DNA of 39,727 bases from Chloroflexota bacterium (GCA_016875715.1 VGOZ01000026.1:1-39727); one strand, 5' to 3'. Counted from the first letter of the stretch, positions 1 through 9,664 are shown. Made by a program: numbers and translations. The notes: a model not told the origin generated them from the sequence alone.

Positions 1-2
1 TG

Positions 3-870
3 AATGCCCTCTTCCTTCCCCCGCGTCACGGCCTCTATGCCGCCCATTCGGACCACCCTGATGCGGTATCTCCGTCAGGTGAGCCCGCTCGTCCAGCAAA
101 ACTCTATCGACGAAGCCGTGTGCGCCTGGGATGGCCGCGGGTTCGATGCGATAGCCGCCATCGAGCTGCGGTCGCGCATCCGGGCTGAGCTCGAGCTGTC
201 GGTATCGCTGGGCGTGGCTACTTCCCCGTTGGTGGCGAAGATGGCCAGTGAGTCCGCCAAGGGAACGGTCACCGGAGTTCGTATCGTGTCCCCGGGTGAC
301 GAGCCTGCCTTCCTCGCTCCACTGCCGATCCGCGCGCTCGTCAGCATCGGTCCCCGTTCGGAGACGCGATTGAAGGCGGCCGGCATCACCACTATCGGCG
401 AGATCGCCTCTCGCGACCTGGCCGATCTCGTCACCCTTTGCGGTCAATCGTACGGCCGATATTTTCACGCCGCCGCCCACGGCATCGCCGATGGGACGCT
501 GACCGACAAGCGCGTCGCGCGCTCGATCAGCGCCGAGAGAACGTTCGCCACCGATACGGCCGAACGGGCGGCGCTCTGGCAGGCCCTGCGCGACCAGTGC
601 GACGAAGTCGCGGTCCGCGTCCGCAACTCCGGAATGGTCGCGGCCGAGATCGCATTGAAACTGCGCTACGGCAACTGGCAGACGCTCACCCGGCAGATGC
701 GTCTCATGGCCGCGAGCGATGATGCGGCGATCTTCGCCGCAGCGGCAGGGGCGTTGATGCGCCGTCACTGGGAGCGCGGTCGGCCGCTGCGTCTGCTGGG
801 TGTTTGCGCCGGCAAGTTGGCCGCCCGCACGGTCGTCCAGGGGGCTCTTCCTCTTCAGGAACCTGCGTGA
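3..870 (+). pseudogene. dinB: DNA polymerase IV (Y-family), 5'-truncated by the window, one frameshift near base 57
   Basis: Y-family translesion polymerase, which copies damaged DNA. Bases 3-56 read as a polymerase IV segment (ALFLPPRHGLYAAHSD) in one frame. The match resumes one base later as LMRYLRQVSPL, and continues with the palm motif SIDEA and the block SLGVATSPLVAKMASE. A helix-hairpin-helix part (IRALVSIGPRSETRLKAAG) and a little-finger domain follow, ending at a TGA at 868-870. The N-terminal catalytic Asp motif lies outside the window. The switch of frame needs one extra base, most simply in the C run at 56-58. Without the frameshift the gene would be ordinary, so a sequencing error is as likely as a real mutation. 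An ATG at 4 could start a 288-residue product, but it would lack part of the catalytic palm. Confidence 0.8.
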
Positions 871-939
871 ACGGACCGCGGTCCGGCATGGAAGCGTGGA
901 GTCGGTCACAATGGCGCTGCCCTGGAGCAATCACTCCGT

Positions 940-1836
940 TTGATCATCAATCCCGCGGCCCGATCTGGGCGCGCCCGCGGACTGCTCTTGCCCATCCTGC
1001 CGTCGCTGCTCGCCCGAGGGTGGCGGGTCGATGCGGCGGAGAGTCGTAGCCATCAGGATCTGATCGATCTAGTCCACGAGGCAGTCAATCGGGGGTGCCA
1101 TACCGCGGTTGCCATCGGCGGTGGCGACGGTTCAGCGACCGCGGCCGCCCAGGCTCTGCGCGGTCAGGTCGTTCCGCTCGGCATCCTTCCCCTCGGCACG
1201 GGGAACGACTTTGCGCGGGGCCTGGGTATGCCGCTCGATCCGCGGATCGCGGCGCGCGCGCTCGTGCCGGGTCGGACCCGGACGATCGATCTCGGCGAAG
1301 TCACCGCGCTGACCACCGGCGAGACGCGGACCTTCGCCTGTGTGGCCGGCATCGGCCTCGACGTTTTCGCGCTCGAGGCCATCGCGCGAGTTCCCTGGCT
1401 CACCGGCCGACTCAAGTACACCTATGGCGGACTCCGCGGGCTCCTCTCGTACGAACCGCAGCATGTCCGCGTCACGGTGGATGGTCAGGAGTTCTCCGAC
1501 GAGGTGATGTTCGTCGCGATCACGAACACGCCGACGTACGGTGGCGGGATGCGGATCAACCCGGGCGCGCTGATGGATGACGGCACGCTGGACGTCTGCA
1601 TCGTGCGGCGCACTTCGCGGCCGCGCCTGATCTCCCGGTACCCGCTCGTCTATGCAGGGCGGCATGTGGGGCTGCCGGAGGTTTGGCAGGCACGCGGGGG
1701 GCGCGTCGAGATTGCGTCCGGCCGTCCAATGCGGGTCTGCATCGACGGGGAGATCACGAGCCTCACCACCCCGATCAGGGTCGAGATCGTTCCTCGCGGA
1801 CTGGTGGTACTTACACCGTCGCCGGGAGATCCGTGA
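940..1836 (+). CDS. Diacylglycerol/lipid kinase family protein (DagK/YegS type)
   Basis: Lipid kinase of the DAGK catalytic fold, which phosphorylates diacylglycerol or a related lipid with ATP at the membrane surface. The protein is 298 residues, normal for the family. It opens directly on the beta strand MIINPAARSGRARG, has the nucleotide-binding GGGDGS motif at residues 60-65, and then LGILPLGTGNDFARGL. The C-terminal half has the family's beta-sandwich (NPGALMDDGTLDVCIV). The start is TTG at 940. No ATG or GTG lies in frame after the dinB stop at 870, and an ATG at 911 belongs to another frame that stops after ten codons. The 3' end overlaps the convergent phosphatase gene by 26 bases. 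Whether the substrate is diacylglycerol or another lipid cannot be told from sequence. Confidence 0.88.
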   Translation: MIINPAARSGRARGLLLPILPSLLARGWRVDAAESRSHQDLIDLVHEAVNRGCHTAVAIGGGDGSATAAAQALRGQVVPLGILPLGTGNDFARGLGMPLDPRIAARALVPGRTRTIDLGEVTALTTGETRTFACVAGIGLDVFALEAIARVPWLTGRLKYTYGGLRGLLSYEPQHVRVTVDGQEFSDEVMFVAITNTPTYGGGMRINPGALMDDGTLDVCIVRRTSRPRLISRYPLVYAGRHVGLPEVWQARGGRVEIASGRPMRVCIDGEITSLTTPIRVEIVPRGLVVLTPSPGDP

Positions 1837-2506
1837 TGGCAGAGTCGGGCCGTGCGATCTGGTCAGGTGACGATGCGATGTCCTGGAGTGGCAGCAGGTG
1901 CCCATTGGCGCCTTGGCGGACGATGGTTCCCCTGCCAAGGCTCGCGTTCCAAAGTACTTCGCTGAGGCTTGCGTTGGGAACCTGGTAGTCTCGCCAGGCG
2001 GTCACGGATCGCCTCGCGACCATGGTCAGGAAATAGGAGATCACCCCGCCGTGCGTGACCACCGCGACGCTCTCGCCGGCGTGCCTCGCCGCAATGGCGT
2101 CGAGCACGGTCCGGACTCGGCCGGCAAAGCCCGACCGTGATTCGCCGCTGGGCCACATGAACTCTCGATCGAGCGCGAACTCGGTGGCAAGAAACTCCGG
2201 GTGGAGGCGCTCGATCTGTTGCAGTGGCCACCCCTCGAACTCGCCGAAGTACATTTCCCGGAGATCCTCTCGCAGCAGGATCGGTCGATGAATACGCCGG
2301 GCAATTGCGTCGGCAGTCCGCCGAGCCCGTATCAATGGACTCGAGTAGATCGTCGTCACCGGATGAGCCCGCACGATCTGCTCGGCGACCGCCGCGGTCT
2401 GCCGCTCGCCCCGTGGCGAGAGCAGCGAATCGGTCCACCCGGAGAGGCGCATCTCGACGTTGTCCTCGGTCTCGGCGTGGCGCACGAGCAGGAGCAGACT
2501 CTCCAC
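1811..2506 (-). CDS. Histidine phosphatase family protein (phosphoglycerate-mutase-like)
   Basis: Branch-1 histidine phosphatase, 231 residues. The catalytic RHG-type motif is LVRHAETEDN with His10. The downstream acid/base motif is YFGEFEGWP, and the second catalytic His is in VAVVTHGGVISYF. The conserved SPLIRARRTADAIA segment is present. Such proteins remove phosphate from small molecules such as cobalamin precursors, phosphosugars or nucleotides; the substrate cannot be assigned. The start is GTG at 2506, with GAGG directly abutting it. It is the last gene of the minus-strand block, 38 bases after the amidohydrolase-like gene, and its end overlaps the convergent lipid kinase by 26 bases. 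Confidence 0.85.
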   Translation of the reverse strand: MESLLLLVRHAETEDNVEMRLSGWTDSLLSPRGERQTAAVAEQIVRAHPVTTIYSSPLIRARRTADAIARRIHRPILLREDLREMYFGEFEGWPLQQIERLHPEFLATEFALDREFMWPSGESRSGFAGRVRTVLDAIAARHAGESVAVVTHGGVISYFLTMVARRSVTAWRDYQVPNASLSEVLWNASLGRGTIVRQGANGHLLPLQDIASSPDQIARPDSAITDLPATV

Positions 2507-2544
2507 CCTCGAAGTGTCGCCGCGGCCTCAGTTGCCCAGCAACG

Positions 2545-3474
2545 TCATGCCGCCACCGGCGTCGGCGCACGATCGCCATAGAGGTCGCGTAGCAGCGCCG
2601 GGTCGACGGAGTCCCACGCTCCCCGGCGCGTGGGACTCGTTGCGCCACGCGAGCCCGGCAGTGTCCGGATGATTTCCCCGACTGTCGCCGAGTCTGCGCC
2701 AGGCGCCGCCTCGTCGAGCCACCAGACCCATTCGGCGATCTGGCGGGAAGGCGGGACCGTGATCTCCGGGATCTCCGCGCCGAGCAGATTCCAGGTCCGG
2801 TCGAGCCTATCCACCATATCGGCTGCCCATTGGATGCCGGGCTGCGCCACGATCAGGCGCAGGGCCGGAATCGACGGCAGGATTCCGTGGAAGACCGCAC
2901 TGGTCAGGTGCGCCTGCAAAGCGTGCGCGCGCGCAATCGGGATCTCCAGCGTGGTCGCAACCGGCCCCACACCGGTGAGACGCTCGCCACCGTGACTGTC
3001 GATCAAGACCGGTAGACCCTGTCGTGCCGCCGTCACAAAGAGGGGTCGATTGGCATGGTGGCCGGCGAGGTAGCCACCGCCGGTAGGAAACCGGACCTGC
3101 GCGAAAAACGGTGTTCTGGCACAGCGCGCGATCTCTGCCTCGACAATCGATGCCTCGATCGTCGCGACGAAGATCGTCCCGCGCAGGCCGGTTGCCCGAT
3201 CGAGATAGGTCTCGATCAGCCAGCCATTCGTGGCCAGCGCGAGCGCCTCTGCGAAGCCGTGCTCCAGTCGGCGCGAGAGCGAGGGCGCCGCGACGAGGAC
3301 AGCACCGTCCAGCCCCGCCTCATCCAGGCGACGCTGAAGGTCGTCCGTACGCGCCGCCGGTGGATCGCGCCGATCGTTCACGGCAGAGAAGACCCCACGC
3401 CATCGGTCGGGTAGCCGCGGGGCGAGTTCCTCCGCGCTCGGTCCCGGCACCGTGAGCGCGCAATCGACCCTCAT
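2545..3474 (-). CDS. Amidohydrolase_2-like protein lacking most metal ligands
   Basis: 309-residue relative of the upstream amidohydrolase (TIM-barrel, Amidohydrolase_2). Shared landmarks are the strand carrying the barrel His (VLIDSHGGERLTGVGP), the HGILPSIPALRLIVAQPG helix and the GIQWAADMVDRLDRTW segment, equivalent to the GWRWVGPLMGELDR part of its neighbour. The N-terminal DxH metal motif is replaced by VDCALTVPG, and the C-terminal SDFPH motif is absent. A hydrolytic reaction like that of the full enzyme is therefore doubtful. Its ATG overlaps the upstream stop by four bases (ATGA at 3474-3471), so the two are probably translationally coupled. It could be a partner subunit or a pseudo-enzyme; this is inference. 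Confidence 0.72.
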   Translation of the reverse strand: MRVDCALTVPGPSAEELAPRLPDRWRGVFSAVNDRRDPPAARTDDLQRRLDEAGLDGAVLVAAPSLSRRLEHGFAEALALATNGWLIETYLDRATGLRGTIFVATIEASIVEAEIARCARTPFFAQVRFPTGGGYLAGHHANRPLFVTAARQGLPVLIDSHGGERLTGVGPVATTLEIPIARAHALQAHLTSAVFHGILPSIPALRLIVAQPGIQWAADMVDRLDRTWNLLGAEIPEITVPPSRQIAEWVWWLDEAAPGADSATVGEIIRTLPGSRGATSPTRRGAWDSVDPALLRDLYGDRAPTPVAA

Positions 3475-4526
3475 CGCTCGCCGTCTCCCAGGCGCGGATA
3501 CCAGTCCCAGGCGTTCGCCGCCTCGATCGCGTGGGCCCGCGCGGGCCCCAGCCCCTTCAAGACCTCCGTTGGATCGGACCCATGGACATGCGGGAAGTCC
3601 GAGGTGAACAGGAGGAGATCGGCGAGTCCGGCCGAGGCGATCTCGTCGCGAACCACGTCGTTAGACGCGTATCCAGGGGTGAGGCCGAAGCGGGTGTGGG
3701 CACGGATCATTGTCGACGGGAGTTCCGTACCTCTGGCGAAACGCCGGTGCATTCCGCGGGCAGCACGATCGAGTTCGCCCATCAGGGGACCTACCCACCG
3801 CCAACCCATCTCGAGGAACGTCAGGCGAAGTGCGGGGAATCGGCCGAAGACGTCGTGGCCCACCAGGCTGGAGATCTGGACCTGTGCGATCGCCGCCATG
3901 CCGGCGTATTCCTCAACGTAGAGATCGTCCCATCCATCGCCCGACATCGCATTGCCCGGTGCCCCGCCGAAGTGCACGCCCACGGGCAAATTGTGGCGTA
4001 CCGCTGCCTCGTAGATGGGGTTGAACAGAGGGTCGCCAAGGCCGACCCGCGTCCGCACGGGCAGCAGCACCTGAACGAACCCTCGATTGCCCGCGACGCG
4101 GTCGATCTCCGCCGACGCCATGCTCGGTTGCTGAACATTCACAACGATCGAAGCGCGAAAGCGCGCGTCGGCGGAGAGCCACCGGTCGGCGACCCAATCG
4201 TTCACGGCTCGGGCAAGCGCGTGGGCGGTGTCAGGATTGTGGACGGAATCGACGGCGTAGAGGCAGTTGAGGATCGCCTGATCGTCCGGGCCCCGGAGAA
4301 CTGCGCCTGCCAGGCTGGCCGGTTCGCTCACGGTCGCGTCGACGGAACCGCCGTTTGGGTAGCCCTTCGGGTACGAGGTGTCCACCGGACCCCGGAACGC
4401 AGATTGGGTCATGTACTCGACCCAATGCGCGCTGAGGTAGGGGAACAGCGTTTCCACCCGCGGAATGGCGGGATGCACGTCGCAATCGACGACTCTCCGC
4501 GTGATGGGGGATGTCGCACTGTCCAT
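3471..4526 (-). CDS. Amidohydrolase family protein (Amidohydrolase_2, ACMSD-like fold)
   Basis: Metal-dependent TIM-barrel hydrolase or decarboxylase, 351 residues. Metal-binding landmarks are complete: D-V-H at residues 16-18 (VVDCDVHPAIP), a barrel His in LPVGVHFGGAPGNA, and the terminal Asp motif LLLFTSDFPHVHG. The family contains carboxylases, decarboxylases (ACMSD, LigW-like) and hydrolases of aromatic or small cyclic substrates; the substrate here is unknown. It lies 32 bases after the rhomboid gene but also has its own -10 element (TAGAAT at 4541-4536) nine bases before the ATG and no Shine-Dalgarno sequence. It may therefore be transcribed separately and nearly leaderless. It overlaps the next, degenerate homologue by ATGA. 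Confidence 0.87.
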   Translation of the reverse strand: MDSATSPITRRVVDCDVHPAIPRVETLFPYLSAHWVEYMTQSAFRGPVDTSYPKGYPNGGSVDATVSEPASLAGAVLRGPDDQAILNCLYAVDSVHNPDTAHALARAVNDWVADRWLSADARFRASIVVNVQQPSMASAEIDRVAGNRGFVQVLLPVRTRVGLGDPLFNPIYEAAVRHNLPVGVHFGGAPGNAMSGDGWDDLYVEEYAGMAAIAQVQISSLVGHDVFGRFPALRLTFLEMGWRWVGPLMGELDRAARGMHRRFARGTELPSTMIRAHTRFGLTPGYASNDVVRDEIASAGLADLLLFTSDFPHVHGSDPTEVLKGLGPARAHAIEAANAWDWYPRLGDGER

Positions 4527-4535
4527 CGCGCGGCG

Positions 4536-4541
4536 ATTCTA
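4536..4541 (-). promoter_or_regulatory. -10 element TAGAAT for the amidohydrolase pair
   Basis: TAGAAT on the minus strand ends nine bases before the ATG at 4526. The gap contains no ribosome-binding sequence. The spacing matches other TANNNT/start-codon pairs in this window. There is no convincing -35. Confidence 0.45.
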
Positions 4542-4558
4542 TGTTCCGCGAGCGGCGT

Positions 4559-5218
4559 CTAGCGCCGCGCCCGGAAGCGTATTCCCATCACGACACCCGT
4601 CGCGAATCCCCCCACGTGGGCCCAATAGGCGATCGTCTCCTCGCCCGACCCCTCCCCGACGGTGGCAAGGCCGCTCCCGAGTTGGCTCACGAACCAGAGT
4701 CCGAGCCACAGTACGGCAGGCACGCGAACGATCCACGGAATGAATACGAGCGGCACGAGCGTGCTGACCCGCGCGCCCGGGTACAACACCAGGTACGCTC
4801 CGAGGACTCCACCGATCGCACCGCTCGCGCCGATTGCGGGGATTCCCGAAGTCGAATTCGTGGCGATCTGAAGGCCGTTCGCCACCACCCCGCTCGCCAG
4901 GTAGAAGAGCAGGAAGCGGACATGTCCGAATCGATCCTCGACGTTATCAGCAAAGATGTAGAGAGCCAGCATGTTCCCGGCGAGGTGGAGTAACCCCCCA
5001 TGGAAGAACTGGGAGGTCACGAGCGTATAGAGATCGGGACCGAACGGTGGCGCGAGGAGTCGGGCGGGTACCACGCCGAATATCCAGATTTGCCACGTCT
5101 GCTCGCGCGCCGATGCGGGTAGCTGGTACAGAAAGAAGACCGCCAGGTTCGCGGCCAACAGTCCAAACATAACGAGTGGGAAGCTCCGCGAGGGCACGTC
5201 GTCCTTGAGCGGGATCAT
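4559..5218 (-). CDS. Rhomboid-family intramembrane serine protease
   Basis: 219-residue membrane protease that cuts transmembrane segments of substrate proteins inside the bilayer. It has six predicted membrane segments. The catalytic serine is in GASGAIGG (Ser132) and the catalytic histidine in YWAHVGGFATG (His201). The conserved FFHGGLLHLAGNML segment (71-84) of the rhomboid core is present. The length fits the minimal bacterial form. The ATG at 5218 overlaps the stop of the MFS gene (ATGA), so the two are cotranscribed and probably coupled. Together with clpB upstream, the context suggests membrane or envelope protein quality control, but the substrate is unknown. Confidence 0.92.
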   Translation of the reverse strand: MIPLKDDVPSRSFPLVMFGLLAANLAVFFLYQLPASAREQTWQIWIFGVVPARLLAPPFGPDLYTLVTSQFFHGGLLHLAGNMLALYIFADNVEDRFGHVRFLLFYLASGVVANGLQIATNSTSGIPAIGASGAIGGVLGAYLVLYPGARVSTLVPLVFIPWIVRVPAVLWLGLWFVSQLGSGLATVGEGSGEETIAYWAHVGGFATGVVMGIRFRARR

Positions 5219-6798
5219 CCGGCGGCTCCCCCGGCCGTTTCTGCGGCGACGATCGGATGCCGAACCCGCCGAAGCGGTACCTCCGGAATCAGAATCGTCG
5301 CGACCAGCGCGGCGATGACCGCGATCGCCCCGGCCAGGAATGCGACCGAAAGGGCCTCGCCCACCGAGGATCTCAGCGCGGCGATCACCGGGTCCGGAAG
5401 TCCGATGGTACCCTGCGCGACTCTGTCGAGGAGAACGCCCGGATCGGCGATAGGCGCGGTGAGCGGATCGTCCGCCGGCAGCGTGGAGAGAAGCGTCGGG
5501 CGGAGGGACTCCATACGCTGTGTCACGTCATCGTTCGATCGCGCCGTGACATAGGCGCCCAAGATCGCGGCGCCGAACGTGCCGCCGATCTGGCGGAAGA
5601 ACTGCGCCGCCGCGGTGGACGCGCCAAGGAGTCGTGGTTCGGCGGCGTTTTGCACCACGATCGTGAATACGGGCATCACGCCGCCAAGCCCCAGGCCCAC
5701 GAGGCCGAGGACGGCGCCGACGGATTCGAGCCGCGCGTCCGCGCCGAGGCGGCTAAGCGCGATCAAGCCGACCGCCATGGTGGCGAGTCCTCCCAGCGCG
5801 AACGCCCGATAGCGTCCGGTCCGCGTGATCAGCAGGCCGGAACCGCCGCTCGCCACGATCATCCCGAGCATCATGGGGAGAAGCACGCTCCCGCTGTCGC
5901 TCGCGGATCCGCCGAGCACGACCTGCACGTAGAGGGGCACGAAGAGAATCACGCCGAACATCCCCACGCTGAGGAGGAAGGAGGCGACGATGCTGAAAGC
6001 GATACTCCGCGTGCGAAAGAGGGAACCCGGTATCAAGGGCTCCGAGGCACGTCGCTCGGCGTTGATGAACGCGATGCACGAAAGGATGCCCAGGATCAGC
6101 AGCGGGCCAATCCAGGGGGACCGATCCGGGTGCCTGTCACCGAGGAGCGAGAGAGCCAGCAACAGGGGTACGATCGTGCCGATCAGAGTGGCCGCTCCCC
6201 AGCCGTCGATCGGACCGCGCCGTTCGGATCGCCCGAGATCGGGGAAGAACCGCCAGACGACGAGGAGCGCGATCGCCCCCAGTGGCAAATTGACATAAAA
6301 GCAGTAGCGCCAGGAGGTATGGTCGGCGAGGTACCCGCCCAGAGGAGGACCAATCAGCGCCGCCATGCCGAAGACTGCCGCGAACAACCCCTGGATCCGC
6401 CCGCGCTCGGCCGGAGGGAACAGATCGCCGATCACGATGAAGGCGATCGCCATCACGATACCCGCGCCGACACCCTGCACGAGACGAAAGAGGATGAGCG
6501 TCGTCATGTCGCTCGCCGCGCCACAGAGAGCGGATCCAGCCAGGAAGATCATCAGGCCAGCGAGGTAGAACATGCGCCGGCCGAACATGTCCGAAAGTTT
6601 GCCCACGATCGGCACGATCGTCGTCGAGGCGACCATGTACGAGGTCGTCACCCAGGCATACCGCTCGAACCCCTGCAGATCCGCGACGATGCGAGGCATC
6701 GCCGTTCCCACGATGGTCTGATCGAGCGCGGCCAAGAGCATCACCAACATCACACTCCCGAGCGTGAAGGTGATGGATCGGCGCTCCGCCGGGTTCAC
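5215..6798 (-). CDS. MFS drug exporter, DHA2 family (EmrB/QacA type, 14 membrane segments)
   Basis: Proton-coupled multidrug efflux permease in the inner membrane. The mature-length protein is 527 residues. Motif D1 is LAALDQTIVGTAMPRI, motif A is GKLSDMFGRRMFY, and motif C lies around FGMAALIGPPLGGYL, as in 14-segment DHA2 transporters. The reading frame stays open upstream to 6918 inside clpB, but the proper start is GTG at 6798, which overlaps the clpB stop (GTGA) and places the first membrane helix about 15 residues in. Residues before it are shadow coding of the clpB tail. The last codons overlap the rhomboid start (ATGA). Substrates are unknown. Confidence 0.93.
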   Translation of the reverse strand: MNPAERRSITFTLGSVMLVMLLAALDQTIVGTAMPRIVADLQGFERYAWVTTSYMVASTTIVPIVGKLSDMFGRRMFYLAGLMIFLAGSALCGAASDMTTLILFRLVQGVGAGIVMAIAFIVIGDLFPPAERGRIQGLFAAVFGMAALIGPPLGGYLADHTSWRYCFYVNLPLGAIALLVVWRFFPDLGRSERRGPIDGWGAATLIGTIVPLLLALSLLGDRHPDRSPWIGPLLILGILSCIAFINAERRASEPLIPGSLFRTRSIAFSIVASFLLSVGMFGVILFVPLYVQVVLGGSASDSGSVLLPMMLGMIVASGGSGLLITRTGRYRAFALGGLATMAVGLIALSRLGADARLESVGAVLGLVGLGLGGVMPVFTIVVQNAAEPRLLGASTAAAQFFRQIGGTFGAAILGAYVTARSNDDVTQRMESLRPTLLSTLPADDPLTAPIADPGVLLDRVAQGTIGLPDPVIAALRSSVGEALSVAFLAGAIAVIAALVATILIPEVPLRRVRHPIVAAETAGGAAG

Positions 6799-9476
6799 TT
6801 TCTGGCGCGCGTTGCCGTTCGGCGCCTTCTCACGCCGCTGGATGTCTCGGAGGCCCGGCCGTTCGATCCACCAGCCGGGTCGGCGCGCTGGAGGCACAGG
6901 GTCTTGCCGTCCTCGCACGCGACGATGACGAGGTCGCCCGACTGAATCCTTGCGGCCAGGACCGCCTCGGCGAGGGGGTTCAGAATCTGCCGCTGGATCG
7001 CTCGTCGCAGGGGGCGCGCGCCGAACGCGGGGTCAAAGCCCGAAGCGAGGATGACCTCGCGCGCCTCGGGGGTGACCTCCATCGTCAGTTTCTGCGCCGC
7101 GAGGCGCTTGACAACCTCTCGTAGCTGGATCTCGACGATCTCGGAGATATCGTCTCGATCGAGCAGGTCGAACACGAGGACTTCATCCACCCGGTTCAGG
7201 AATTCGGGGCGGAACTCCTCGTACAGGGCGGCGACCATGCGGTTCCGCAGTTCCTCGGGATGATCCAGGCCGATCTGCGCAGCGTGCTGAGACCCGACGT
7301 TCGACGTCATGATGAAGACGGTGTTCCGGAAGTCCACTGTGCGACCAAGGCCGTCGGTCAACCTGCCCTCGTCGAGGATCTGCAGGAGAATGTTGAACAC
7401 ATCCCCGTGCGCCTTCTCGATCTCGTCGAGAAGCACGACCGTATACGGGCGGCGCCTGACCGGCTCGGTCAACTGGCCGCCCTCACCGTAGCCGACATAT
7501 CCGGGTGGCGCCCCGATCAGGCGGGCCACCGAGTGCTTCTCCGAGTATTCCGACGCATCGAGGCGCAGCAGCGCGGCGTGATCGTTGAACAGGAACTCAG
7601 CGAGCGTGCGGGCAAGTTCGGTCTTCCCCACGCCGGTGGGGCCGAGGAAGATGAACGACCCGAGCGGTCGGTTTGGATCCTGCAAGCCAGCGCGTGCGCG
7701 GCGAATCGTCTCGGAGACGGCGCGCACAGCCGGTTCCTGACCCACAACTCGCGCGCGCAGGCGATCCTCCATCTTGAGGAGGGCCGTCATCTCCCCCTCG
7801 AGCATCCGCGTGACCGGGATGCCCGTCCACCGGCTCACGTCTTCGGCGATCTCCTCCTCGTCGACTTCCTCCTTGAGGAGGCGGGGTCCAGTTCCCTCGG
7901 GTCGTGCGTCCAGGCCCGCCTCGGCGTCGCGCAGGTCGCGTTCGAGCTGGGGCAATTTCGTGAAGCGCAGGTCGCCGGCAAGATCGAAGTTTGAGGCGCG
8001 CTCCGCCTCTTCAATCTGGTGTCGGGCCTCGTCGATCGACCGCTTGATCTCGCGGACCTTCTGCAGTTCGGCCTTCTCGGTCTGCCAGCGCGTGAAGATG
8101 CGATCGCGCTCGCCGTTCGCGGTGCCGAGTTCTCGCTCAATGCGCGCGAGGCGTTCCGCCGCCGATGCGACGACGCCAGACTCTTTCCTGGCGACAGCCC
8201 GTTCGGACTCGAGTTGCACGATCCGCCGCTCGACCTCGTCCAGCGCCGCAGGCACGGAGTCGATCTGCATGCGGAGCCGAGCCGCGGCCTCGTCGACGAG
8301 ATCGATCGCTTTGTCTGGCAGGTGTCGGTCGGCGATGTAGCGGCTGCTGAGGTGCGCAGCCGCGATGAGCGCCGCGTCCTGGATCAGGACGCCGTGATGC
8401 ACTTCGTACCGCTCGCGCAGCCCACGCAGGATGCCGATCGTGTCTTCGACCGACGGTTCGGCGACGAAGACCGGCTGGAAGCGTCGCTCGAGAGCGGCAT
8501 CCTTCTCGATGTGTTTGCGGTATTCATCCAGTGTCGTGGCGCCGATGCAGCGGAGTTCGCCACGAGCGAGCATGGGCTTGAGCATGTTCGACGCGTCGAT
8601 CGCGCCCTCAGCTGCCCCCGCGCCGACGATGGTGTGCACCTCATCGATGAATACGATGATCTGGCCCTGCGCGTCGGTGATCTCGCGCAGGAGTCCGCGC
8701 ACCCGCTCCTCGAACTCGCCGCGGTATTTCGTGCCCGCGACGAGGCCGCCCAGGTCGACCTGGTAGATGCGCTTGGAGCGGAGCCCCTCAGGCACATCCC
8801 CACGGACGATGCGCCAGGCGAGCCCCTCCACGATGGCGGTCTTGCCGACGCCCGGTTCGCCGATCAGCACGGGATTGTTCTTCGTCCTTCGGGAGAGGAT
8901 CTGGATCACACGGCGGATCTCGTTGTCGCGGCCGATCACGGGGTCGAGCTTGCCCTGCTGCGCGTGCCTGGTCAAATCGCGGCCGAACTGGTCGAGCGTC
9001 TGTGTTCGGGAGTCGAACCCCTGCGTCGATTGTTCGGCCAGCCGCTGCTCGGCCAGCGCCCCGTACAGCCGCTCCTGGGTGACGCCGCGTTCCATCATGA
9101 TCCGCACGGTCTCGCCGCCGACGCGGAGATCGACGGCGGCGATGAGCAAGTGATCGGCGCTCACCATCGGGTCGCGCAAGCGCTCCGCCTCGCGCGAGGC
9201 GAGGTCCACGACGCGATAGAGCCGCGGCGACGTGAAACCACCGGGCACGTCGCTCGTCTTGGGTAGCCTGCGGATGACGGCCTGAACGTCGCGCCGAATG
9301 GCCTCGCAATTCAGGCCAAGAGACTCGATCAGCGTGATGACCGGCCCACCCTTCGCGGAGACGAGAGCCGCGAGGAGATGTTCGGGTTCGACGCTGAAGT
9401 TGTGGTTCCGCTCCGCGATGCTATGGGCGGTCTCCATCGCCTCTTGCGCGGACTCGGAGAAAGGCTTCTCGCTCAC
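6795..9476 (-). CDS. clpB: ATP-dependent chaperone ClpB (Hsp100 disaggregase)
   Basis: Hexameric AAA+ disaggregase that threads aggregated proteins through its pore with DnaK. Of 893 residues, Clp_N repeats occupy about 5-145. Walker A1 is GEPGVGKT (206-213) and Walker B1 IIVFIDE. A full coiled-coil middle domain lies at about 402-530, which distinguishes ClpB from ClpA and ClpC. Walker A2 is GPTGVGKT (614-621) and Walker B2 VVLLDE. The last about 30 residues are a basic, Ser/Arg-rich tail beyond the usual end. The start is GTG at 9476, with AGGA about 10 bases upstream and a -10 (TACACT, 9511-9506). An in-frame ATG at 9548 would lie upstream of that promoter. I found no CIRCE element. It heads the minus-strand block and overlaps the MFS gene by four bases. 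Confidence 0.96.
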   Translation of the reverse strand: MSEKPFSESAQEAMETAHSIAERNHNFSVEPEHLLAALVSAKGGPVITLIESLGLNCEAIRRDVQAVIRRLPKTSDVPGGFTSPRLYRVVDLASREAERLRDPMVSADHLLIAAVDLRVGGETVRIMMERGVTQERLYGALAEQRLAEQSTQGFDSRTQTLDQFGRDLTRHAQQGKLDPVIGRDNEIRRVIQILSRRTKNNPVLIGEPGVGKTAIVEGLAWRIVRGDVPEGLRSKRIYQVDLGGLVAGTKYRGEFEERVRGLLREITDAQGQIIVFIDEVHTIVGAGAAEGAIDASNMLKPMLARGELRCIGATTLDEYRKHIEKDAALERRFQPVFVAEPSVEDTIGILRGLRERYEVHHGVLIQDAALIAAAHLSSRYIADRHLPDKAIDLVDEAAARLRMQIDSVPAALDEVERRIVQLESERAVARKESGVVASAAERLARIERELGTANGERDRIFTRWQTEKAELQKVREIKRSIDEARHQIEEAERASNFDLAGDLRFTKLPQLERDLRDAEAGLDARPEGTGPRLLKEEVDEEEIAEDVSRWTGIPVTRMLEGEMTALLKMEDRLRARVVGQEPAVRAVSETIRRARAGLQDPNRPLGSFIFLGPTGVGKTELARTLAEFLFNDHAALLRLDASEYSEKHSVARLIGAPPGYVGYGEGGQLTEPVRRRPYTVVLLDEIEKAHGDVFNILLQILDEGRLTDGLGRTVDFRNTVFIMTSNVGSQHAAQIGLDHPEELRNRMVAALYEEFRPEFLNRVDEVLVFDLLDRDDISEIVEIQLREVVKRLAAQKLTMEVTPEAREVILASGFDPAFGARPLRRAIQRQILNPLAEAVLAARIQSGDLVIVACEDGKTLCLQRADPAGGSNGRASETSSGVRRRRTATRARK

Positions 9477-9505
9477 CGTGGAGTGATCCTGTATTTGGTG
9501 CGGGG

Positions 9506-9511
9506 AGTGTA
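9506..9511 (-). promoter_or_regulatory. -10 element TACACT for clpB
   Basis: TACACT on the minus strand would start transcription near 9499, giving a short leader that contains AGGA before the GTG at 9476. This supports the shorter ClpB start. No CIRCE or HAIR repeat is visible. Confidence 0.35.
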
Positions 9512-9631
9512 GATGCCACCGGTACGAAGCGTTGTCGGTCTCCCTCAAGGGCCGTGCCCATCGCGTTCGCCGGTCCGAACCGGACGATGCCTGATCGCAA
9601 CCTACCGCGATCCATCCCTTGGGAGCCTCCG

Positions 9632-9637
9632 TACAAT
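9632..9637 (+). promoter_or_regulatory. -10 element TACAAT for the solute-binding protein gene
   Basis: TACAAT (5/6 to consensus) is followed by a short leader with a strong ribosome-binding site GGGAGG (9654-9659), five bases before the GTG at 9665. No recognisable -35 at the usual distance. Confidence 0.4.
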
Positions 9638-9664
9638 CGATGCGTGCATCACCGGGAGGTTCAC

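Noticed and set aside
5257-6945. Long open frame (about 560 codons) on the plus strand opposite the MFS gene
   Set aside because: Its composition is Arg/His/Glu-rich without motifs; such antisense frames are common in GC-rich DNA. The minus-strand MFS motifs are clear.
8019-9266. Plus-strand open frame of about 415 codons opposite clpB
   Set aside because: Pure antisense shadow of ClpB with no domain or start signal.
9477-9560. CIRCE or HAIR heat-shock operator ahead of clpB
   Set aside because: Neither inverted repeat is present; only scattered CACTC direct copies are seen.
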